Assembly (NCBI RefSeq): GCF_963678635.1
Contig: NC_087067.1
Coordinates: 34,405,009-34,427,508 of the forward strand
DNA: 22,500 nt
DNA from: Symsagittifera roscoffensis
Taxonomy: Eukaryota > Xenacoelomorpha > Acoela > Convolutidae
Direction: 5' to 3'
In this document: piece after piece, positions 16,824 through 22,500 of the stretch
Layout of the letters: every line of letters starts with the position of its first letter
How positions within the stretch are numbered: position 1 is the first letter of the stretch
Notes under the pieces: model-generated
The model's database searches: none
Seen by the model: only the letters and a program-made list of their open reading frames with translations
What the model was told of the DNA's origin: nothing
Program-made: the position numbers and the translations under genes

Positions 16824-17029
16824 GAGCGTCTCTTGTCCATATCATCCCTCGGTTTGTACCAGTTGTTCCCTTGGTTTGCTGGCCCATTGTTAAAATTGCC
16901 ATAATTGTTCATATAATAACCAGATCTCGAAGGAGATTTCAATAAAAGATATTCTTTTGACTTCTGGTGTTTGCGCATTGGTTGATAGTGGTTTGTAATG
17001 CGTTGCCAGCATTGTCCGAAGTTCATCAT
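16760..17029 (-). pseudogene. Gag nucleocapsid bridge: N/G-rich linker and first half of zinc knuckle
   Basis: This frame carries Gag between the capsid and the second knuckle. An N/G/Y-rich linker (GYYMNNYGNFNNGPANQG) is followed by DKRRSCANCSSTD (near 16843-16805), the CxxC of a CCHC knuckle whose H and C lie in the next frame. The switch from the capsid frame is near 16970. So two frameshifts fall within about 170 bases, one of them inside the knuckle. Confidence 0.6.
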
Positions 17030-17666
17030 TCTTCACACGATCGATGAATTTTAAGGCTACTGCCAGGTTCATCCTTCGGTTTGACTCATCCGGTTGGCTG
17101 CCTCTTCTCAGCATTTCCAAGTCGTCTAGAAACTTGTCTATCGTTTCAGCCTCTCGTTGCCCCCGTTTCTCGAAGCGCATCATCGCCTGGTGCCCCTGCA
17201 CCCCTGATCCAAAACGGTGTAACAAGATTTCGAAGACTTTCTCGGCTGTGTCACGCTGATGTTGCTTCTTGGCCATGAGACAGTTCAGGGCTGTCCCTTT
17301 CAAGTTACTGGTGAGCGCACTGCATTCTTGTCTTTCCGACAAATCCTCTTCCTCGAAATGCAGTTTCATTACCTCTATCCAGGTATCAATACAGTCATCA
17401 GATTCGTCTTTATAGCATCTTGGTTTCTTAAAGACTCTTCTGGACTTCTCACTGCGTTCATTGGTTCTGGATAACCTTGTAAGAAATGTCTCCAAAGACC
17501 AGTTTAGGGGTTCAAAGGCTGTGGCCATTGCCGTATCATCCCTTGAGTGTCCCGCCTGAGTGTCCTCACACCTTGTCAAAGGCTCTGTATTCGGTGCATC
17601 CCTGCAATTCGAATCGCCGTGAGTGTTTCCCCCTTGTCCCACATGACTCCTCCCTGGGCTCGCATG
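16890..17666 (-). CDS. Gag capsid domain (retrotransposon gag family)
   Basis: In frame with the RG-rich N-terminal part across TGA at 17669-17667; the apparent start is GTG, so it is internal. The capsid-like core has the gag pattern FKKPRCYKDESDDCIDTW, then LKGTALNCLM, FEILLHRFGSG and TIDKFLDDLEMLRRG, all helical, as in the Ty3/Arc capsid fold. It packages the RNA into virus-like particles. The frame is lost near 16970, and the last 25 residues before TAG are out-of-frame noise. Confidence 0.75.
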   Translation of the reverse strand, partial: HASPGRSHVGQGGNTHGDSNCRDAPNTEPLTRCEDTQAGHSRDDTAMATAFEPLNWSLETFLTRLSRTNERSEKSRRVFKKPRCYKDESDDCIDTWIEVMKLHFEEEDLSERQECSALTSNLKGTALNCLMAKKQHQRDTAEKVFEILLHRFGSGVQGHQAMMRFEKRGQREAETIDKFLDDLEMLRRGSQPDESNRRMNLAVALKFIDRVKNDELRTMLATHYKPLSTNAQTPEVKRISFIEISFEIWLLYEQLWQF

Positions 17667-18161
17667 TCACCTGTTACCGGAATCACTTCTCCCAGTCGCA
17701 TGTGTGCCTTGCGTTGGTCGTTCGTTAGAGGTCTGTCTGTTCCCCGTTGAACTTGCTCTACTGTTCGGGCCCCATGTTCTATTATCCCTTGTGGCATAGC
17801 CTGATGAACTGCCCCTACCTCTAGTGGATCCATATGTCCTCCTCCTTTGATGGTCATTGAAGTTCACCTTCGGCTCCCTGCTGGGACCTCCCGAGTTCGT
17901 TTCCCCTTCTTTTTGTCCACTGTTGCTGCCTAGTAGCCCGTCCAACCTATCCATGATAGCCTGAGTTCGCCTCTCCATCATCGCGTCTATCTTTGTGTCA
18001 AGAGTCCCAAGATACTGCTCTTGCTGAATTCTTAACTTCTCCGTGTCGTCTCTTAAGCGTAACCCTCTCTGTTCCGCTTCTCATGTCATTCGCGACAAGT
18101 TCTTCGCTTTGTGCTCGTCCGTTCTTTCATTCAAGCGTTTTTCGCTCCTACCAACATCTTG
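17667..18161 (-). CDS. Gag N-terminal part: coiled coil and RG-rich stretch
   Basis: In frame with its neighbours across TGA 18164-18162 and TGA 17669-17667, with a further TGA at 18083-18081. The first half is charged and helical (RDDTEKLRIQQEQYLGTL), giving a coiled coil with the preceding piece. The second half is low-complexity R/G/S/N (STRGRGSSSGYATRDNR), which is likely to bind RNA. The first ATG in the clean stretch is at 17981-17979, but the open frame begins above it. Confidence 0.55.
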
Positions 18162-18164
18162 TCA

Positions 18165-18869
18165 ATTGCGGTTTATTTCTTCCCGCAGACTTTCTCTTTC
18201 AATGTGAACTGCTCTTTCTAGTTCACTCATCCTTATGGACATCTGTTCATTTTGTTCTCCTATACTGCCCACTATGTTGTTCAAGGCTTTTTCTAGTGCT
18301 GCCCCGTTATCCACGAGTGGTGTCACTAGTGGTGGTGTAACCCTGTCGGTCCCAGGTAGCTTCGTGCTGGTCGAGATTCCCGCCTTGACTCTCTGCCTCG
18401 ACGTCTTTTCATTATCCACTTCAGGATCCACCAATGCGTTGCCTAGCCCTTTATTTCTACTCTCCCCAGTTCGCGGCTTTGAATTTGTCATAATCGCGAA
18501 GCCTCTCGACTGGCCCGGTGTGTTTACCTCTTTGCTTATCGTTCTCACCACACCAAATTTGTCCATGGTTCCAGTCTCTCTTTCGACGTATGACTCATTC
18601 TCCTGGGTCGAACTATTGAGGCTGACTTGAGACCCAAAGTCCACTTGCTCTTCTTCGTCCTCCTCCTCCTCCTGGGATTCACCTTCATTTCCTGTGCCCA
18701 CTCCCATGGTGAATGGAAAGATGTTTCCTAAGGTGTTCCTCATTCTTTCTGAGAACGATGAGGACGTTGTTTGTTTCTCAGTCCCGCCTGCCATCATGGT
18801 GTTGTCTGTTGGAGATCTTCTAGTTGCCACTATTTCAGTTGAAATGTCGGACAGTTCCGACATCTCCTC
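18165..18869 (-). CDS. Gag N-terminal part: acidic run and coiled coil
   Basis: Continues the 19199 frame across TGA 18872-18870; an ATG at 18863 lies two codons after the stop. Visible are an acidic run (ESQEEEEDEEEQVDFGS, near 18690-18640), a serine/threonine-rich disordered middle, and a C-terminal heptad region (EQNEQMSIRMSELERAVH, near 18250-18200). No matrix or other family is recognised. If the TGA is genuine, this could be a separate protein starting at 18863; frame continuity favours one Gag. Confidence 0.55.
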
Positions 18870-19199
18870 TCAATCCAATGTCCCGGTGGAAGTGGCAAAA
18901 TCATGGCCTTGTTCTACCGGAGTAGATTCACTCGCCAGCCTTCTGCCTCTCCCTTCCAGTCCATGTACTTCCTGGTTGTCATTCGTATTGACCTCCACTT
19001 CTAACATTTCTTTTCTCTCTTCTGAGGTCTTCTGACTCCTCGTTTTAAACATTCTGCCTGAAACCGTCTCCCCTTTGTCGGTCCGGGCTCGTTTGATCCG
19101 ATCCACAAAAGGGTCGGTCATTGTTTTTCTTTGCTTTTTAGGTATGAATTTCCTAGAGCTATTACCTCGTTTAGGTATCCTTGACTTGTCTAGACTCAT
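18870..19199 (-). CDS. Probable Gag start: basic N-terminus
   Basis: The start is chosen at ATG 19199-19197; the frame is open two codons further up, but only with a TTG. The first 60 residues are strongly basic (RKFIPKKQRKTMTD, RIKRARTDKGE), then the sequence becomes acidic. Basic N-termini of Gag often bind membrane or RNA, or act as nuclear signals. It ends at TGA 18872-18870 and continues in frame. This makes Gag of this element more than 1,000 codons up to protease, far longer than the usual 300 to 500. Confidence 0.55.
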   Translation of the reverse strand: MSLDKSRIPKRGNSSRKFIPKKQRKTMTDPFVDRIKRARTDKGETVSGRMFKTRSQKTSEERKEMLEVEVNTNDNQEVHGLEGRGRRLASESTPVEQGHDFATSTGTLD

Positions 19200-19861
19200 T
19201 CTCAATTTTTCACTTCTTAATGCCTATACACTCAATTCGATTGCTAGTGACTTTATAGTTTGACTATCAATAATAATGACACAACACAATAAATTTCACA
19301 AGATTCTTTTAAAGAGTGACCACGAATACCTGTATGTTATCAGAGTACAGTTTGTATATAAATTATTCACACTAACCGATTATCGGTCGTAAGATTTGAG
19401 AACTAGCACAATATGATGTTATCAGTCAATTTAAAAGATAGTGTACTCACTACCCAATCAAGCACAAATTATGTTGATTTAAAATCAAAAACAAAAAAAT
19501 TATAATGACAGAATATGAATACCTCTATAAAAAAACGTATGTGTATTGTACTTTTAGTCGGTCGCAGTACAATAGTCGAACTTATATTTTAAAGAAAAAG
19601 CTTTCCCTGCTTGGTGCTGCACCAAACAGACAAAATTTGAAGGCAGTAATTTTCTCAAGTGCGCGTCTATTGCACCCACCGAGTACTGTGTTACCTATCT
19701 GCCTTCGGAGTGCCCGAGCTAGACCTACTAAAATCCTCAGGGCAGTCACTTTTCACAAAAACGTATTGGGTTTCAATCTACACCAATGAATTACGCTCTT
19801 TTTAGTTTACCCTTAGTGTAGCGAATATCCGAGTTCGGACCTGTTTTGTTTTGGTCTGGTT

Positions 19862-19867
19862 TTTATT
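19862..19867 (-). promoter_or_regulatory. AATAAA-type polyadenylation signal (sense)
   Basis: Minus-strand AATAAA upstream of gag, where an R/U5 region would lie in a 5' LTR. A single six-base match; weak on its own. Confidence 0.2.
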
Positions 19868-19976
19868 GAAAGGCAAGTTACCAGTGCAGTCACTGATTCC
19901 TAGCCTGTCTGCTAATTACCTAATACCTCTCACTGTAGTCTTTCTTCTGTTTACCTAAGTCCTTTAAAAAATTAAT

Positions 19977-20190
19977 ACCCCTCCGGATTGGCAAAAATAG
20001 GACCCTTCAGGACTGGCAAAATTTAGACCCCTCCGGACTGGAACCCCTCTGAGTTAGCAAATATAAGACCCCTCCGGATTGGGACCCCTCTGAGTTAGCA
20101 AATATAAGACCCCTCCGGATTCGGAACCCTCCGAATTTGAAAAATTTTTGACCCCTCCGGATTGAGAGCCCTCTGGTTTTGTAAAAGTAG
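19977..20190. repeat. 41-base tandem repeat array
   Basis: Two adjacent units (20027-20067 and 20068-20108) differ by only a few bases. Each has acccctccgga plus acccctctgagttagcaa. Diverged units lie on both sides (from 19977, and 20109-20150, then 20151 onward). On the minus strand the half-unit reads CAATCCGGAGGGG. Related single copies occur at 20294, 20771, 21245, 21477 and 21509, so the motif has spread through this flank. Such subrepeats are common in LTR U3 or R regions and may carry promoter elements. Function inferred. Confidence 0.85.
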
Positions 20191-21300
20191 CTTTTCGGAG
20201 ATTTCCTTCTTTCAACATATACCTCTCTGGATACGTTCTCCGATGCTATATTGCTTTTTAAATTAACCAGGAAGGGTATGTAATGCTTTCCTAGACCCTT
20301 CCGGATTGAAGTTAAGCCTCTTATTTGACAATTCACGCTAACGGTGAAGGGTCTTATCGCTAGCCTAACTTCGGCTCGATTAAGGTTTTCCTGTGCCTTT
20401 AGCCTTCCCTTTTCGTCTAGAACAGCCTAAAGTTACTTTATTCAACCGCTATTACCTTTTGGTAGGGGTGTAAGGGCTTTCCTGAAAAAATTTATAAAAC
20501 GTGAAGGGTCTACCCTCCCAAATTGGTGAATTTGCTAAAAACAATCTCAAAGACTTTTCACGCTTACTTATCCGAAAAACTTTTGTCCCTATCAGTAAGC
20601 TCGGCTAATTTCTGATCTATTGGTTCCAAGATCAACTGGATATGCCCAGTAGTTCCAAAGTTTTTAACCAAAACGTCTTTTTTCTAAAGCCTATAATCTT
20701 CTAGTTTAATGCAAAAGACCCGATCTAAAACGCTTTAGTTGAAAAAATTTGCGAAAAACTATGCTTTCTGTACCCCTCCGGATTGATGAATCCACCAAAT
20801 CAACACGTTAAGTTCGATTTCTCTGCAACCCAGAAGGCTTTCAGGAAGCGGGTTTTAAAACTTGTAGATACACTAGTAGACGTTGTCCGAACAACTATTT
20901 TTACTGTCCTAACTCAAAAATTTCAAAAAAATTTCTAAATTTATAGTGTTCCGTTTTCTCAAAATTCACGAAAATTCGGTTTTTGGTTCCAAAATAGTGC
21001 CATCCACTTCCGAACTAAACTTAACCGGTTCTATCTATTATAGTAGTGCAGTTACGATGTAACACACTACTTTAGCGCTTTTTTCCGTTTCAAAAAATGT
21101 CAATATCTCAAAAATTGCGACTTGTGGGGGGATCAAATTACCGCTATTTTGCCCTAAAAACCGGTCTGCTTTCTGTGTTTTTCACTGAAAAACGGTATAG
21201 GAGTATTAATATAGGCTATATAAGTAATAAAATTAGTAATACTATACCTCTCCGGGTTTGTTTAATATCCGAATTAAGGTGCTTAACTCGGATATTCGCA

Positions 21301-21338
21301 GCTCGGTGAAGGGTCACTACAGTGCAGCACTGTCGAGC
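21301..21338. repeat. Hairpin with 15-base perfect palindrome
   Basis: ACAGTGC and GCACTGT flank one central base at 21319-21333. An outer GCTCG (21301-21305) can pair with CGAGC (21334-21338), with an unpaired internal loop on one side. It lies next to a copy of gtgaagggtc, so repeat and hairpin may form one element. Confidence 0.75.
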
Positions 21339-21476
21339 CCCCCACAGATTACTATCTTAATTTTTGTACCAAAAGGGATACAAAAATCGTTAACGATACC
21401 CAACAGTCGATTGTTGTTGTTGTTGAGCCCCTTCTTGTTGCTCCTTGTGCTGCTTGCCGGATCAGTCTTCTCCCAA

Positions 21477-21530
21477 GACCCCTCCTGATTGAGCGCAAAT
21501 CAGCTGACCTTTCCGGATTGAGCGCAATTT
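21477..21530. repeat. Direct repeat of the CCT-x-GATTGAGCGCAA motif
   Basis: Two copies, cctcctgattgagcgcaa and ctttccggattgagcgcaa, lie about 32 bases apart. They are members of the same motif family as the 41-base array. Confidence 0.7.
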
Positions 21531-21768
21531 ATCATTAACGTACTTAAATGCTCAAATAACCCTACAGTACAAGCCTCAGAAACGGGCTACAAAAATTGAT
21601 CGTAACGATCCTGACTGATATAATTGCCTGTAACAACAATATATCTATCAACAACAAACGGGAGGGTCGGATCACATCTTGTCTGGGGGGATGATTTCTA
21701 CTGATTTTTTACTTTTTTACTGTTTTTGGTTTTTTCGGTTATTTTTTATGTTTTTTGTTTTTCTTGGG

Positions 21769-21799
21769 TTTTATACTACTTTTTGTTTGGTTTTATATA
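21769..21799 (-). promoter_or_regulatory. Two TATA-like boxes in element orientation
   Basis: The minus strand reads TATATAAAA at 21799-21791 and GTATAAAA at 21776-21769. Both sit in the T-rich (A-rich in sense) part of the putative 5' LTR and point toward gag. AT-rich DNA makes chance matches likely. Confidence 0.3.
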
Positions 21800-21919
21800 T
21801 ATCTTTATGTGTTTTTGGTCACAAACCTCTCAGGGAACGAGGGGATGGCCGATCCCCCCACCCTTCCTGGTTCGTGAATTTTTGGTCTTAACTAGGTTAA
21901 AAAGCTATTCACGGTAATC

Positions 21920-21932
21920 CGGAAGGCTTCCG
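21920..21932. repeat. 13-base palindrome
   Basis: CGGAAG and CTTCCG are exact reverse complements around one base. The left arm contains the inverted form of the CCGGATT motif of this flank (aatccggaagg). Confidence 0.7.
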
Positions 21933-21986
21933 CGTTCCGAACTACCTTCCGGCCCGGCGGTTTTGGCCTATTAAGGGCGTTAATGT

Positions 21987-22012
21987 GAGCATCCGCTCGG
22001 CGCGGAGTGCTC
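21987..22012. repeat. GC-rich hairpin
   Basis: GAGCATCCGC pairs with GCGGAGTGCTC through ten base pairs with one bulged G and a five-base loop (tcggc). It is the most stable-looking inverted repeat of the flank. It could be an RNA structure in the element's transcript or a protein site. Confidence 0.75.
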
Positions 22013-22500
22013 GTTAACGGTTCTGCCGGTCATGATGTTAAAAAAGAATAACACCCAGGAGCGCCATAAAAACATCTATGTAACATTCGCCCGGAAGATA
22101 CATATCGACGGAAAATGAAGCTAGGTTTTAAGACGACTGGCCAACGTCTAAACAGAGCTCTATATGCTTTTCACCGTCTCTACCAAGCCAGTACTTTCGG
22201 TGGTCTTTCTAACATCGGGTCGAAAAAAAACGTTACTGCTTTCGGCTTCGGTCAAAACACTCAAATTAACTAGATTGCATGCAGAAATAGTGAGCTCATG
22301 GCTGGGTCTCAGTATCCCCAGACCACGAGGTCACTCCATAAATCAGGGCTACTACTATTTATTGAATTATTATTGTTTTTGTTCAGTAGATAAAAATCAT
22401 CATCTCCATCGAAGATGGATCAACCCTTTCCCCCAACTCCTAGCTTCTCATCCTAGCAAAATGAATTCAGATGTTAATTAAATTCAACTCAGGACATGAC

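Larger units (their letters stand above)
1..22500 (-). mobile_element. Giant decayed Ty3/gypsy-type LTR retroelement (ends not resolved)
   Basis: Minus-strand modules occur in the Ty3/gypsy order: capsid and zinc knuckles, aspartic protease (LLDTGA), reverse transcriptase (YVDD), RNase H, HHCC finger and DDE integrase with a GPF C-terminal module. Two extra parts follow: a macro-domain module and a second block of about 8.6 kb with an SGNH hydrolase domain. Coding runs from 19199 down to 594, about 18.6 kb, so the full element must exceed 20 kb. Ordinary Ty3 elements are 5 to 10 kb; giants of this size are known (Ogre in plants, Burro in planarians). No sequence of the first 600 bases recurs at the right end. 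Either the LTRs are longer than the visible flank or the left LTR is cut by the window edge. I found no convincing primer-binding site. The copy carries many stops and frameshifts and cannot be autonomous as it stands. The outer boundaries are inference. Confidence 0.8.
19206..22500. other. 3.3 kb non-coding repeat-rich flank: probable leader and 5' LTR
   Basis: No credible coding sequence lies on either strand; open stretches here are translated repeats or T-rich DNA. Contents: AT-rich leader (19206-19900), AATAAA in sense at 19867-19862, the 41-base array (19977-20190), scattered CCTCCGGATTG-type motifs, three copies of gtgaagggtc (about 20344, 20501 and 21306), hairpins at 21301-21338, 21920-21932 and 21987-22012, a T-rich run (21700-21810) and TATA-like boxes. 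Position upstream of gag makes it the 5' LTR plus leader. I found no clear primer-binding site. The last bases contain TCAGGACA (22489-22496), the inverse of the window's first eight bases. Confidence 0.5.

Noticed and set aside
594-19199. Alternative genetic code reading TGA as an amino acid
   Set aside because: TGG is used normally for Trp, TAG and TAA also interrupt frames, and several true frame ends use TGA. Decay explains it better.
1951-19887. The string gtgcagtcac recurring at about 1952, 2431, 8322 and 19878
   Set aside because: Three copies are Val-Thr-Ala codons in coding sequence with no common context; chance plus codon preference is enough.
19260-19900. Primer-binding site candidates ending in CCA before TG (for example near 19785 and 19873)
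   Set aside because: None shows a tRNA-like T-arm and acceptor pattern over 15 or more bases; not supportable by eye.
20007-20336. Minus-strand open frame with repeated IRRG
   Set aside because: It is a translation of the 41-base tandem array and has no domain character.
22164-22481. Plus-strand frame of 105 codons at the right edge, possible host gene
   Set aside because: No recognisable domain, basic low-complexity composition, no support from neighbours.
1-22500. CRISPR array, tRNA, rRNA or bacterial operon signals
   Set aside because: The repeats lack spacer regularity, and no tRNA cloverleaf or rRNA sequence was recognised. The content is eukaryotic transposon.

Overview
The window is almost entirely one very large, decayed LTR retroelement of the Ty3/gypsy type, read on the minus strand. 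The gag, aspartic protease, reverse transcriptase, RNase H and integrase modules occur in that order. The standard stop-codon code, the transposon load and the absence of any bacterial gene layout point to a eukaryote. The style of the Pol protein suggests an animal, most likely an invertebrate, but the sequence alone does not fix the species. I found no convincing host gene and no plus-strand gene.

Layout in the element's own direction (high to low coordinates). From 22500 to 19200 there is about 3.3 kb of AT-rich, repeat-filled non-coding DNA: a tandem array of 41-base units, scattered copies of a CCCTCCGGATTG-type motif, several strong hairpins, and TATA-like and AATAAA signals. I read it as the 5' LTR plus leader. 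From 19199 to about 15870 lies an unusually long gag: acidic and coiled-coil N-terminal part, RG-rich stretch, capsid domain, two zinc knuckles. From 15886 to 10281 lies pol: protease, RT, RNase H, a long acidic linker with 22-residue LSGE repeats, HHCC finger, DDE integrase core, GPF C-terminal module and an acidic tail. From 10242 to 9649 is a macro-domain (ADP-ribose-binding fold) module. It has no ATG ahead of the fold and can be fused in frame to Pol by a candidate 47-base intron or by a -1 shift on a T9 run.

After a 0.4 kb non-coding gap (microsatellite plus a 21-base palindrome) comes a second coding block, 9249 to 594. Once stops and frameshifts are discounted, it is largely one reading frame of roughly 2,900 codons. 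It holds a coiled-coil N-terminus, an SGNH/GDSL hydrolase domain, a downstream segment with a second SGNH-like GxND motif, and then about 5 kb of mostly helical protein that I do not recognise. No envelope-like signal peptide or transmembrane glycoprotein is visible. The block ends in an acidic tail, followed by a purine-rich (sense) tract and AT-rich DNA that would be the start of the 3' LTR.

The copy is dead: about 19 in-frame stops (10 of them TGA) and about 10 frameshifts, a 130-base tandem duplication through the SGNH active-site histidine block, a 23-base duplication, and a lost zinc-finger cysteine in integrase. The exciting point is the architecture. It is a giant Ty3-type element whose Pol carries a macro domain and which encodes a second, pol-sized polyprotein with an esterase-like domain. 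The gene-by-gene function of that second block is unknown.
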